From Algoriphagus yeomjeoni (lineage in GTDB: Bacteria > Bacteroidota > Bacteroidia > Cytophagales > Cyclobacteriaceae), in the NCBI RefSeq assembly GCF_003259505.1, contig NZ_QLLK01000010.1, positions 1 to 64,000 of the forward strand: a stretch of DNA of 64,000 nucleotides, given 5' to 3'. Positions 45,359 to 54,285 of this stretch are shown here, one piece after another. The notes beneath the pieces are model-generated. The model was not told where the DNA came from. It saw only the letters and a program-made list of their open reading frames with translations, and did no database searches. Each line of letters begins with the position of its first letter. Positions within the stretch are counted from its first letter, which is position 1. The translations under genes were made by a program, and so were the position numbers.

Positions 45359-45627
45359 GGCTTATATTTCTGTTTATTCATTCTCTTTTATTTCTGTCCA
45401 GAGTTGGCAAAAAATAGCTCTTTTGGCTTTTCTATGATGGCTTTCGTGTTGGCAAAAACCAAATGTGCTATTTTTGCGGTCGGCTTTTTCTGCATGGCCT
45501 ACAATCGGGTCAGGCAAGGGAATTTCACCCTCACCTTCCCACAGAACCTTGCTTGAGACTCTCACCTCACACGCCTCTTCATGTTTATAAATCGCCTAGA
45601 ACTAAAAGCACTTAAGGTTGAACCAAT
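45359..45627. promoter_or_regulatory. Promoter region of the DUF4062 unit with repeats
   Basis: There is an inverted repeat GCAAAAAATAGC (45407-45418) / GCTATTTTTGC (45467-45477) and a direct repeat GTTGGCAAAAA (45403-45413 and 45448-45458). Such paired repeats upstream of an operon fit regulator-binding sites. A 63-residue minus-strand frame here is not convincing. The operon promoter reading on the minus strand should be in this region. Confidence 0.45.
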
Positions 45628-46323
45628 TTAAAATAGTTTAACAACCTTAATTTTAATTACCACACCAACATAGTGAAAGTTTTCTCTTATTAACTCCCCT
45701 AACTCAAATTGGTCTAAACCCTTCATGTCATAGGTATTTTCAAAATTCGAGAATTCGCCGATCGATTCACAAAAAAAATCGTAAGCTAACCTGCTTTTAA
45801 TTTCATGGCTAAAATTACAAATCACATTTTTAGCTCTGACTTTCGCTGAATCAATATCCTTCTGTATCTGCTCTAAACTTTCAAATATATTTTTTTTGTA
45901 AATGTAGACAAAGTAGGCACTTGTGATCGAAGATCTATCAAACGCCTTTAGATAATCTAACAATCGTATCAAATCATCTTCAACTAATATCTTTTGTGGA
46001 TTTATCAATTTGACTTCTATGGGGCAAATTGCCTTGAAATCCGAATTATAAATTGCGATGTCGATAAAACCAGATCTTTCTATTTCCCATTTGTTGTAGA
46101 AACTTGGTTCTGTTATGAAATCCCCAATTTCATAACTTCTCTGATGAAATTTTTCAGTTCTTGCTTCTAATTCAATCTTGTAGTCAGGAAAATCAGATTT
46201 GATTTGGGTTGCAATTTTATATTTTAATAAGTATTCTGGTTTCAGATTAGCATAATCAAAGCCTCGCAACTCAATATTTACAGTAAATGCATTCCTTAAT
46301 CCTTTTAAAATAGACACTTCCAT
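45628..46323 (-). CDS. PD-(D/E)XK nuclease-like hypothetical protein
   Basis: With the ATG at 46323-46321 (MEVSILKGLRNAFTVNIELR) the protein is 231 residues; the longer in-frame reading from 46464 is discarded. The central region has an Asp (SGFIDIAIYN) then PIEVKL (Glu-x-Lys) as in PD-(D/E)XK folds, followed by helical segments (LLDYLKAFDRSSITSAYFVYIY). The nuclease call is by motif only. It lies among defence-related genes and reads in the same direction as the DUF4062 unit. It may be a stand-alone endonuclease or a RM accessory. Confidence 0.5.
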   Translation of the reverse strand: MEVSILKGLRNAFTVNIELRGFDYANLKPEYLLKYKIATQIKSDFPDYKIELEARTEKFHQRSYEIGDFITEPSFYNKWEIERSGFIDIAIYNSDFKAICPIEVKLINPQKILVEDDLIRLLDYLKAFDRSSITSAYFVYIYKKNIFESLEQIQKDIDSAKVRAKNVICNFSHEIKSRLAYDFFCESIGEFSNFENTYDMKGLDQFELGELIRENFHYVGVVIKIKVVKLF

Positions 46324-46597
46324 ATATATTCGATTTTTAAGAGTTGGGATATTCAAATCGCAATAAATGGCGGAGTGGGATTTGTATTTCCAAATTGATA
46401 TCCGAAGCAATTTGTAATTGGCTGTTCTATCCCATCCTATCCTTCTTCCCGATTTTCGGAACAAGCTCTGAAGAAAAGGGCACTTGTTTATTATTCATCA
46501 AGATATCAGAATCAAAAGGTATTTGATACTTCCCGGATTTAAGCCCGAATGTGAGATAAAAACTTGAGTAGTATCCACATCATTTCTTGAAGATATG

Positions 46598-47515
46598 TCA
46601 TGTATTTGGAAATTTAATGTTCTTTGCGAGATGTGGGTACAAAGCATGAATTCTTTCCTTTTTTTCCTCTGTATCTGCCTTGTCAAGCATTCTTTGATAC
46701 ACATTAGACCTTAAATAGTGAGTATCGGCACCCATGTAATAATAGTCAGAAATAAAATCAGCAGTTAGTTCAAGCAGGTATGTCATTTCGATCAATTTTG
46801 GCACTTCGAATAGAATTACTGTATCATCTTGAGGATTATCATCATATTTAATGAAATGTTCTTTAAAGTCTCCTGGAATTTTACCAAGATGTTCTACAAA
46901 ACTATAAAGTGGTTCAAGTACCGATATTTGAAAGAGCGAATCATTGTGGCTGTTGCTAATCATCGCTTCTACAGTTTTTTGGTATAACAAAGATAATTTA
47001 TGGGATTTTGGAGCTTGGGTACCTGTTAACGATAAATAAGCCTTGCAGAAAACTTCCACATAGAAAGCTAAGTTGTGATAGATAGCTGGCGACAAATTGG
47101 CAAGAAGCCCAAAATTATAGGAATCGATATCATAAACCCTTTCGTCTTGAACGACTTCAATAGACTCTTTTAGAAGCATTGATATTACCGTATGTTGATT
47201 TAAACACGAATTTACAGCGCGGTTGGTAGTCGACTTGTTTTTTGCAATTAAACCCACGGTACTTATCCATACATAGCCAAATTCGCTTTCACTTATGTGA
47301 AGTTTTCTATTTGCATCGAAATGATAGTACTTGGTCGTAAAGTCTTCATAATTAATCCTTAATGATCCCAGTAGCTTAATAAAAAAATCTCTTTCGGAAA
47401 ATTTAAATTGATATGCAAATTGTTCTCCCTCAGAAATTCTGGTAATTAATTCTTCCAAATGGGTTTGATCAGATACCAAAATAAATTCTTCTCCCTTTTC
47501 CGTTATGAACTCCAT
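46598..47515 (-). CDS. Hypothetical protein next to a HEPN-type gene
   Basis: The 305-residue protein is soluble and largely helical, without signal peptide or known motif. A Tyr-rich segment (FISDYYYMGADTHYLRSNVYQR) lies near the C-terminus. It starts 23 bases after the stop of the preceding 238-residue HEPN-like protein and runs in the same direction, so the two are likely a two-gene unit. It could be an antitoxin or sensor for that protein. Confidence 0.5.
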   Translation of the reverse strand: MEFITEKGEEFILVSDQTHLEELITRISEGEQFAYQFKFSERDFFIKLLGSLRINYEDFTTKYYHFDANRKLHISESEFGYVWISTVGLIAKNKSTTNRAVNSCLNQHTVISMLLKESIEVVQDERVYDIDSYNFGLLANLSPAIYHNLAFYVEVFCKAYLSLTGTQAPKSHKLSLLYQKTVEAMISNSHNDSLFQISVLEPLYSFVEHLGKIPGDFKEHFIKYDDNPQDDTVILFEVPKLIEMTYLLELTADFISDYYYMGADTHYLRSNVYQRMLDKADTEEKKERIHALYPHLAKNIKFPNT

Positions 47516-47538
47516 TTAATATAATTTGTCATGTGTCG

Positions 47539-48255
47539 TTACTCTTTACCAGTCAATGCCATATGCACACTCTCAGTCACAAATTCGAATTGAGAAATGG
47601 CTTTGTAAGCATTTACTTTAGTACCATAAGCATAATCAGCTCCATGGAGGATCTTATTCCTACTTAGAACATTTGGATACCTCAGGTATTCGTCGTTAGA
47701 GAAGCGAAGTCCAATAATGTCGCCATTGCTCACTGCATCAATAATATGGGTCATCATTGGAACGACTTTCAGTTCTTGACGCCGTTTAACTACTCCTGCC
47801 ATCTTAGATTTAGGTTTTTTTGAAAAAAGGTCTTCACCGGTTAGCTCCCTAAATAGACCTTCCGACAATGTTAGAAAAAGTGGAATCGATGCCAAATAGT
47901 TGCCTTGCCAATGTGCGTTGAAAGCACTGTTGATCATCTTCCGTCTATGGGGAAATCGTTTTCCAGCTTGCCATTGGATTCTAAGAGCGGCCCAGCGTAG
48001 CTTTCTGACAAAGTATTTGTCCACCTCATCATCCCCGAGTTTAATAAAAGGGATCAGATCATTAGGATGCATCCATAAACGAATGTGCCAGCCATAATCT
48101 CTAAGAAGAACATCAGAAGCCTCACCCCATTCTTTAGGCCACTTGTGATGAACAGCGTTATGAAATAACAACAGGGTACTCTTAAAGTTGCTAATTTCCT
48201 CTTCAGTCAAAGTATCGTAGCCGTCTTTTTCTATTTGAGCAAATGTCCTACTCAT
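47539..48255 (-). CDS. HEPN-like hypothetical protein
   Basis: The 238-residue helical protein bears a HEPN-type R-x4-H motif in the C-terminal helix, R199-N-K-I-L-H204, within SRNKILHGADYAYG. HEPN proteins are often RNases that cut RNA during phage infection, or toxins controlled by a partner. The partner here could be the following gene (46598-47515). The N-terminal half (LLLFHNAVHHKWPKEWGEAS) is not recognised. The catalytic call rests on this short motif plus the helical frame. Confidence 0.55.
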   Translation of the reverse strand: MSRTFAQIEKDGYDTLTEEEISNFKSTLLLFHNAVHHKWPKEWGEASDVLLRDYGWHIRLWMHPNDLIPFIKLGDDEVDKYFVRKLRWAALRIQWQAGKRFPHRRKMINSAFNAHWQGNYLASIPLFLTLSEGLFRELTGEDLFSKKPKSKMAGVVKRRQELKVVPMMTHIIDAVSNGDIIGLRFSNDEYLRYPNVLSRNKILHGADYAYGTKVNAYKAISQFEFVTESVHMALTGKE

Positions 48256-48735
48256 ATGTAATATATGGTTTTGAAGTTAAGGCCGGTGGGTAATAATAGT
48301 TAATATATCCTGAGATCTTAAAAACCTTAGAAAGGAGAGCTTTGGTAGATAAGAACAGCTACACGAAGGGGGAAATATTAAAGATTTGAAACCCTTTATT
48401 AAGGTATTTTTCAAAATCCAATCGCGGAATCATTTACTTTCCCTGCTTATGCTTATGTGGCTTCAATGAAGGGGTATTCCTAGGAGTATCCTTATTATCT
48501 CGTTGCCGTCTGTCGGGTTTTCCTGTTGAATCTGCGATTCTCTTTGGTCCTGGTTTGATACCGTTTCTAGTTTCCATGATTTGTGTGATTTGGTACAGTT
48601 TACCTTTCTGATAATGATAAAGTTATGGGAATCTGTAGAGGAATTTGTAACTCAATTCACTTATAATGACAATTACTGTCTCACAATCAGTTTTAAAAAA
48701 GCAGCTTTTCTACACTCAGGTATAATCCGGAGACC
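48256..48735. other. Intergenic region with a small basic ORF
   Basis: Some 480 bases separate the HEPN-like gene (end at 48255) from the 218-residue gene. The only supportable reading is the 47-residue ORF at 48434-48577. The rest is AT-rich and could contain the promoter of the genes on the minus strand. Confidence 0.35.
48434..48577 (-). CDS. 47-residue strongly basic hypothetical protein
   Basis: ATG at 48577-48575, TAA at 48436-48434. The peptide (METRNGIKPGPKRIADSTGK at the start) is rich in Lys, Arg, Pro and Gln and ends KHKHKQGK-like with several His. It is too short for a domain call but has a coherent composition unlike its neighbours. It could be a nucleic-acid-binding micropeptide or chance. 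It was found by direct translation of the minus strand. Confidence 0.4.
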   Translation of the reverse strand: METRNGIKPGPKRIADSTGKPDRRQRDNKDTPRNTPSLKPHKHKQGK

Positions 48736-49392
48736 TTACCATTGAATGTCATACACTGCATCATCCTCATCCATATCAAGTTCACCCGGATCACATCCCA
48801 ATTCTTTAGCTTTTACTATAAGTTTGTTTCTAATAGTCTTGTATGCCACAGTTCCCTTTACTCCCCCTTTCATCAGTTCCGGCAATTGATGAAATGCTCT
48901 TTTACCCCCTTTGAGCTCAAAAAATTTAAGATTGGCCAATCTCATAAAATAATATAGGTAGGGATTTGAACCATCAAGAGATTTGCCCACATAAGTCAGC
49001 ATCAGTTGACCCGTTTTACCATCGTATTCAACTAAAGCCATCTCTGTCCAATATTCTAATTGAAGAATTATTGCGTCCACGAGTTTATTCATTGGATGGA
49101 GGGATTTCTTTTGATTGACAAAAGCTATAAAATATAGTAGCTGGACCCAAGAAATTTGACAACCAAAATGTGACTCTCTTTCAATAGAAAAATGGCTGTT
49201 CTCCCGGATTAATCTATCTCCTTGTTCCGCATGGCGAACTTCATATAAAAAAGCACTTAGAATATTCTCGGTTAATTTGTCATCATCCAAATCCCACAAG
49301 TCTGAAAAAACCTGGTACATTATCCTCAAATCAGCGGAAGTCCCCCATAGTTCTACACCTACACCTCTTTTGGTCGGATTTAAATAAAACAT
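48736..49392 (-). CDS. DUF6904-like hypothetical protein
   Basis: The 218-residue protein opens with MFYLNPTKRGVGVELWGTSA, a pattern I associate with DUF6904-type proteins of unknown function; this is a recall-based and moderate call. The rest is helical, with DGKTGQLMLTYVGKSLDGSN in the middle and an acidic C-terminus. It starts directly at the base after the stop of the 120-residue gene, so it belongs to an operon with the ApeA-like gene. No catalytic motif is seen. Confidence 0.5.
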   Translation of the reverse strand: MFYLNPTKRGVGVELWGTSADLRIMYQVFSDLWDLDDDKLTENILSAFLYEVRHAEQGDRLIRENSHFSIERESHFGCQISWVQLLYFIAFVNQKKSLHPMNKLVDAIILQLEYWTEMALVEYDGKTGQLMLTYVGKSLDGSNPYLYYFMRLANLKFFELKGGKRAFHQLPELMKGGVKGTVAYKTIRNKLIVKAKELGCDPGELDMDEDDAVYDIQW

Positions 49393-49755
49393 CTATCTAT
49401 TAATTGAAAATTTAGACAACAATTTTAATCTGGAAAAGTACTTCTTCCAATCCTCGGTGCTCTTGGTTTTGGTAGGATTATTAAGATCATTATAAAAGAA
49501 GACCCGGCGAATTAAATCAGTATTATCCCTTTGAACCATTTCAAGGCCGCATGCCATCCCAATCAAGTCAGAATCCTCAAGACCAACAAACTTACAACCC
49601 AAGCGATGTTGTAATATGGGGAGAGAATCATGATCAACAAAAGTCAGTTTTTGATCCTCCAATGTCTTGAAATAATTATTGAATGATGTCCAATAACCTT
49701 GATCTGATTTTTCTATCCCAAAAGGCATATTACTTCTAAAGAACCGCGACTTCAT
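49393..49755 (-). CDS. 120-residue hypothetical protein in the ApeA-like unit
   Basis: A soluble protein of mixed composition (GYWTSFNNYFKTLEDQKLTF, ... LGCKFVGLEDSDLIGMACGL). No known motif. It begins 38 bases after the ApeA-like gene and is directly adjacent to the 218-residue gene. By position it may be a small regulator or antitoxin partner. Confidence 0.5.
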   Translation of the reverse strand: MKSRFFRSNMPFGIEKSDQGYWTSFNNYFKTLEDQKLTFVDHDSLPILQHRLGCKFVGLEDSDLIGMACGLEMVQRDNTDLIRRVFFYNDLNNPTKTKSTEDWKKYFSRLKLLSKFSINR

Positions 49756-49793
49756 AACACGTGTAAATTATTTAAGACCATACCGCCTGTGAT

Positions 49794-51143
49794 TCAATTT
49801 TTCAAATACCTATTTTCTCCTTTCAATACAAAAAAATGAAGATACTTTTTAAATCTCTCTTTAAGAATTTCGGCGGGAAGCCCAAGCTGTATTAATAGGC
49901 ACAAACTACAAATAAGCTCTATCCTCTTGGAGTAAACGCCTAATAAGCGCTGTGGAATAATTAGAGGATCATTATCTCTTGATTTTAAGTTATAGTGTGA
50001 AAAATGGTTTCTAGTCTCTATGACTTTCTTTAAAAAGATTTCATTATCAGGAATAACTTCCCAAATAATGTCATTAAGAATTACAAGCATTGATTCAAAC
50101 TTCTTCCATAATTCACCCTTTTTTTTTCCACCTGTGGACTTTGGATCGATTTTGACTTTTATCTCCAAAATTTTATAAAACATTTCTACACCATGTATGG
50201 CATTCATAAAAATTTCACGTTGATTGACTAGCGTTCTCTCACCAGAAATCCTGTAATATTCATTAATAGCAATTTGATTTTCACTGAAAATTCTAAACCA
50301 ATTGTCGAGAATTGAATTTGAATATGACATAACCACTTCCATATTCAGAAAAATATTGTGGTCATTGAAAGAATTGTAATTCAATTTCAATTTATTCTCG
50401 TAAGTAAAAATTTCCTGGATTTGATAATCCCCAGTTTTAACTGTTGTTTCTACTATCCCACATTCATTACCTATAAAGCATTTCAAAAGATGCTTAACCG
50501 CTTCTCTAAGTTCTAAAGCCTTTACCAAAAGGATCGGAGAACTAAATACTAATGCAAGCCTTGGCAATGGATAAAGAACCATTCTATTAACTTTCTGCAA
50601 TGAGTATGAAATTTCATGACCTAAAAAAACTTCCATTTCATCAGACTGAAATAGAATCGTTTTCTCCGGCACATCTACTTGAATATCCAACCTTCCGAAT
50701 GTACCATCATCAGACTGCTTAACATCAATTGGAGTTTTGTTACTCCATTCATCTATATATTGTTGCCTAATATAAAGAGCCTCAATTTTCTTCTCTTTTT
50801 CAAGTAAATGAATTCCTCTCACCAAAAATTTACCAAATAAGCAAACATATGGTATCCCACTTCCCAAACGGAAATTCTCAAGCTGCAAATAAAACAAGGA
50901 GAAGTCTCTTCCATCTTCGAATTGCCCATGCAAACAATCCACAGGATTATGAAAATTTAAATCAGAAAACAACTGACCAAATGCTGCGATATTCTTCCAA
51001 CATTCAACCTTAATTGGTTTACCATTAACAACTGATATTGTACAGGGAGCTTTTTCTTCTGGATCATCAGGACTCCATAAGTAGGCTCGCCATTTTTTAT
51101 CAGGCTTTTCGTAAGCCTTCGATAAATCAATCTTTGAGCTCAT
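49794..51143 (-). CDS. ApeA-like HEPN anti-phage protein
   Basis: The 449-residue protein has a beta-rich N-terminal domain with WRAYLWSPDDP, CLHGQFEDGRDFSLFYLQLE and FLVRGIHLLEKEKKIEALYI, comparable to the ApeA N-terminal domain, and a helical C-terminal HEPN domain with the R-N-x3-H motif at R378-N-H-F-S-H383. ApeA is a single-gene anti-phage protein reported in a defence-gene survey; HEPN members cleave RNA. The match is from recall of the layout. It is followed by two small genes in the same direction. All elements of the HEPN motif are present. Confidence 0.65.
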   Translation of the reverse strand: MSSKIDLSKAYEKPDKKWRAYLWSPDDPEEKAPCTISVVNGKPIKVECWKNIAAFGQLFSDLNFHNPVDCLHGQFEDGRDFSLFYLQLENFRLGSGIPYVCLFGKFLVRGIHLLEKEKKIEALYIRQQYIDEWSNKTPIDVKQSDDGTFGRLDIQVDVPEKTILFQSDEMEVFLGHEISYSLQKVNRMVLYPLPRLALVFSSPILLVKALELREAVKHLLKCFIGNECGIVETTVKTGDYQIQEIFTYENKLKLNYNSFNDHNIFLNMEVVMSYSNSILDNWFRIFSENQIAINEYYRISGERTLVNQREIFMNAIHGVEMFYKILEIKVKIDPKSTGGKKKGELWKKFESMLVILNDIIWEVIPDNEIFLKKVIETRNHFSHYNLKSRDNDPLIIPQRLLGVYSKRIELICSLCLLIQLGLPAEILKERFKKYLHFFVLKGENRYLKN

Positions 51144-51250
51144 TTATTCAAATTATTAGAGTTAAACCCTCCCTCAACTAAACTTAATATACAGCCAACC
51201 TCTAATTAGAAGATTTCTAAACCTTAACTAAAAAGCTTCTAAAATTAAAG

Positions 51251-52255
51251 TCAATCAAAAAAGTATAGTCTCTTCTTACTTAAAACCAATTCAAATTCTT
51301 CCCTTAAACTTTTAATTTTTTGATTTGTAGTATGGAACATATCTTGAGCATAAATCAGGGGCTGAATTGTTCCTCCACGAACAACATCAGCTTTATAATT
51401 CGCATGGGACTCACGGTACTCTCTCCACCTATCCATACATTCATCAAATAAGTCATGATTAAAATCTAACATAGGTTCATCTTCAAAACTTTTAGATTTT
51501 ATTTCCGAAATAAGTTCCTCCAATTCGACTTCCTTCTCCTCGAATCTTTGTCCGGATAGAATATTCATGTCCGTCTGCGTCTCTGGAGCGTCGGGATACA
51601 AAAACTCATTGATCAATGAATTAGATTGCTCTAAAAAAGCCTTACAATTTTGGTAGTCTTGGATTATTTCATCATAATCCACTTTGTAACCAGTAGGCGA
51701 TTCATGGCAAAAAATATGTCTAATTTTATACACCCGATCAACGCTTTGAAAAATTTCACCCGCTCTATCAACAAAATCACTTCTAAATGCATTTTCTGAT
51801 TCAAATCGCGATTTCTTTTTGAACTTTTTCAATTCCGAAATAAAATCCTTCCCTATCAAAGTAGTAATGTTTGAATTAACATCCTGCAAATTGTTAAACG
51901 GCAAAATATGAGCAATCAACTCACCTATGGTAAGAGATTTGGCTTGCATAGCCCCCAACACGTCAAAATCAAGTTTGATGTTTTGGGCTTGGTTAAATTT
52001 TTTAACATTATCACTGAATGGGCTGCCAAAATCAACCAAATCCCGAATTGCTGATTTAAAAAATGCTTCGAAACAGGCAACCATTGAAATAGGGATATAG
52101 CGAAGGAGTTCATTTTTAAATCTTCCATTATTTTCTTCTAAATCCTGTATTGCACCATCAATCCTAAATACCCTCTGCATATAGTCATATCTAGAATTAT
52201 GAAAAGATCTAGATTTTACTGAATGAATCTCATTTATCAGGTTTCTCTTTGACAT
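51251..52255 (-). CDS. HEPN-type protein with LprI-like C-terminus
   Basis: The 334-residue protein starts with a helical N-terminal part (YIPISMVACFEAFFKSAIRD, as in RiboL-PSP-HEPN/MAE_28990 proteins) and carries R179-H-I-F-C-H184 as an R-x4-H motif in RVYKIRHIFCHE. The C-terminal 60 residues (about 275-318: MDRWREYRESHANYKADVVR, then GGTIQPLIYAQ) look like the LprI/DUF1311 pattern, normally an exported lysozyme-inhibitor fold, here in a cytoplasmic chain without signal peptide. This is an unusual fusion. It is separated from the ApeA-like gene by 107 bases and may be a second defence unit. Confidence 0.55.
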   Translation of the reverse strand: MSKRNLINEIHSVKSRSFHNSRYDYMQRVFRIDGAIQDLEENNGRFKNELLRYIPISMVACFEAFFKSAIRDLVDFGSPFSDNVKKFNQAQNIKLDFDVLGAMQAKSLTIGELIAHILPFNNLQDVNSNITTLIGKDFISELKKFKKKSRFESENAFRSDFVDRAGEIFQSVDRVYKIRHIFCHESPTGYKVDYDEIIQDYQNCKAFLEQSNSLINEFLYPDAPETQTDMNILSGQRFEEKEVELEELISEIKSKSFEDEPMLDFNHDLFDECMDRWREYRESHANYKADVVRGGTIQPLIYAQDMFHTTNQKIKSLREEFELVLSKKRLYFFD

Positions 52256-52427
52256 AAATAATTTTTAAAAAACAATTTCAAACTTAAACTCTACTTCTTA
52301 ATTCTTACCCTTGAAATGGATAATCTCTTTGGACTGAAACCACTTAGTTGTCTAAATAAAATACTAGCAGCAAGTTGTTAGAGCTACTTTCCTCAATCAA
52401 GCCCATTCCTAAACGTCCCATCCAAAT

Positions 52428-53408
52428 TCAATCTACTCTAACCTCCCAAATAATTTCATCTAGTCTATCAGCCAAAATTTTCATAGAAGCCAATACATCC
52501 TGTGGTAATGGAAAGTCTCCATAAACCAATCCGCTAAAATCTCTAGAATAAGTAGGCTCCAGTTCTTTCCATACCTCCTCTACATCCGCAAAAATCAAAG
52601 CCTCTTTAGGGTGAAGATTCAGCCAGGAATTGTTACTTCTATATCCTATCACATCGTCCTGCCCTACCCTATTGATCATCACTTCAAAGTCCGAGGATAG
52701 TATAAAAGCCCTGATATTTTCCTCCCCCAATATTCTATGTAAATCATAAAGATGACGAATCTTCATTTTCAGATCAGCTATGGGGTTTTCAGAATGGCTA
52801 AAGCGGACTAAACTCAATATCTTTTCGCACACGGTTCTTTTCACATCCAGTACTTGAACAGTAAATGGTTCTAGACGATACTGAGTAATCAATTCATTTT
52901 GATTAGTACTCCTCATCATATCATAGATAAAAGAGTTTATTGTCTGCTCGTGAAATGGTTCATAGTGACCTAGTGTAGAAGACTCCAAAATTACTTTGTC
53001 TCTGACCTGCCCAAATTTCCCTGAAAAAATCATCGGATATTCATGGGCAGTCTTTCTGATCATCCCCAGCTTATTGGTTACTCCCACAATCTCAACTTCA
53101 GGCATCACCCTCTCCACAACATTATAAATAGCTTTCAGTTTGCCCTTCAACTTACTGCCCGACTCCCCTTCTTTAGAAAGAACCACCAAATCTATATCCT
53201 CAGAGAATCGCTCTATCAACCCATAACATTTTGAAAGTGCAGTACCTCCTTTAAAAACCACCTCTGTGCCGATTGGATCAGAAAAAATAAGACTCAGTGC
53301 TTTAGTCACCCAGTAGTCTTTTTCCACATAGATATCCAATATCCCCATTTGCTCTGCTGTAAACCGAACAGCCTCTCGGAATAATGACGGATTTTCATGA
53401 AGATTCAT
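52428..53408 (-). CDS. abiEii: AbiEii/AbiGii-type nucleotidyltransferase toxin
   Basis: With the ATG at 53408 (MNLHENPSLFREAVRFTAEQ) the protein is 326 residues. The nucleotidyltransferase core is VVFKGGTALSKCYGLIERFS followed by EDIDLVV: the G-G-T motif at residues 54-56 and catalytic Asp71 and Asp73. This is the toxin of a type IV toxin-antitoxin pair; AbiEii-type enzymes block growth, and some modify tRNA 3' ends. The start overlaps the stop of the antitoxin gene by 4 bases (ATGA), and the two lie downstream of a palindrome at 54157-54194. All key residues are intact. Confidence 0.88.
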   Translation of the reverse strand: MNLHENPSLFREAVRFTAEQMGILDIYVEKDYWVTKALSLIFSDPIGTEVVFKGGTALSKCYGLIERFSEDIDLVVLSKEGESGSKLKGKLKAIYNVVERVMPEVEIVGVTNKLGMIRKTAHEYPMIFSGKFGQVRDKVILESSTLGHYEPFHEQTINSFIYDMMRSTNQNELITQYRLEPFTVQVLDVKRTVCEKILSLVRFSHSENPIADLKMKIRHLYDLHRILGEENIRAFILSSDFEVMINRVGQDDVIGYRSNNSWLNLHPKEALIFADVEEVWKELEPTYSRDFSGLVYGDFPLPQDVLASMKILADRLDEIIWEVRVD

Positions 53409-54130
53409 ATAATATTCCAATTTTGAGAAGTGGACAAAACATTTCCTGCACCAGGAAGCTGATATTGAGTAATCGGATTGAGCGATTTCTTAAGCATATT
53501 CAAATATTCAATACGTTTGAGTTGTTCCAAAATAGCCCCCAATAGCGCCCGGCATGAGGGAGGGTATTTTTGAGACAGGCGAACCAGTGTTTTCACTTCC
53601 GATTCATTCAATTGCGAAATCAATTCAATAAATCTGAAACAGGATTCAGAGATGGTGGCATCAGGGATTTTTTTGACATTGCGCATTGCATCCAATATCT
53701 GTAAAAGAGGGATGTTTTCCTTCGTAATGGTATTCCGCTGACGAACGAAGGAAATTTTATATCTCCCTCTTTTGAATTCAGGCCTCACCTCATTCTTACC
53801 GATCTGAATAAGATTTCCAATCTGGGTGGACAATCCGAGTTTCGCATAAATACTATACCCCGTCAGATACCCTGTGACCTTTCCGTCTTCCTCCAACAAA
53901 TCTTTGACAATCTGATATTGAGGAGGTGCCAATTCTCCAAAAGCTGTTTTCTCGGGCTTGAAGTATTTTCCTTTCGATAGTTTGTTAATTCTACCTGCGG
54001 ACACCATCCGATTCAATGCTTTGATGACAGCCTCTTTACTTTTCACCTCCCCCATAAAATCAGCATAGGTGAACACATACCCTTTAGAGAGCCTATCAAT
54101 GCTATCTGCTATATAATCAGTGATTTTCAT
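53405..54130 (-). CDS. abiEi: AbiEi-type antitoxin / DUF6088 family
   Basis: The 241-residue protein has an N-terminal winged-helix domain (about residues 1-60: SKGYVFTYADFMGEVKSKEA, then ALNRMVSAGRINKLSKGKYF) and a C-terminal domain (LTGYSIYAKLGLSTQIGNLIQI) as in AbiEi/DUF6088 antitoxins. These repress their own operon by binding an inverted repeat. A perfect 38-bp palindrome at 54157-54194 is 27-64 bases upstream of the ATG, which is the expected place. It is coupled to the toxin gene by an ATGA overlap. Confidence 0.85.
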   Translation of the reverse strand: MKITDYIADSIDRLSKGYVFTYADFMGEVKSKEAVIKALNRMVSAGRINKLSKGKYFKPEKTAFGELAPPQYQIVKDLLEEDGKVTGYLTGYSIYAKLGLSTQIGNLIQIGKNEVRPEFKRGRYKISFVRQRNTITKENIPLLQILDAMRNVKKIPDATISESCFRFIELISQLNESEVKTLVRLSQKYPPSCRALLGAILEQLKRIEYLNMLKKSLNPITQYQLPGAGNVLSTSQNWNII

Positions 54131-54156
54131 AAGTTTTATACACCATCAAAAATACA

Positions 54157-54194
54157 AAAATGTCCAGTTTTTTAATTAAAAAACTGGACATTTT
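54157..54194. promoter_or_regulatory. 38-bp perfect palindrome, candidate AbiEi operator
   Basis: The arms of 19 bases (AAAATGTCCAGTTTTTTAA and its exact complement) meet at 54175/54176. It lies directly upstream of abiEi. AbiEi antitoxins are known to autorepress through inverted repeats in the promoter. A short AT-rich spacer (54195-54239) separates it from the abutting palindromes at 54240-54339. Confidence 0.65.
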
Positions 54195-54239
54195 AACATT
54201 ACAATTAAAAATAAAAATCATTTTTGGAACTTTTTCCTC

Positions 54240-54285
54240 AGGAACATCTTTATACCGACGCAAGCGTCGGTATAAAGATGTTCCT
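54240..54285. repeat. 46-bp inverted repeat (21-bp arms, 4-base loop)
   Basis: AGGAACATCTTTATACCGACG is followed by CAAG and then by the exact complement. The end of this structure is also the start of the next palindrome (54286). It lies 137 bases downstream of the stop of the 133-residue gene at 54423, on the minus-strand side, and could end that transcript. Confidence 0.9.

Noticed and set aside
45374-45565. 63-residue minus-strand frame
   Set aside because: It lies in the repeat-bearing promoter region of the DUF4062 gene and has no coding signature.
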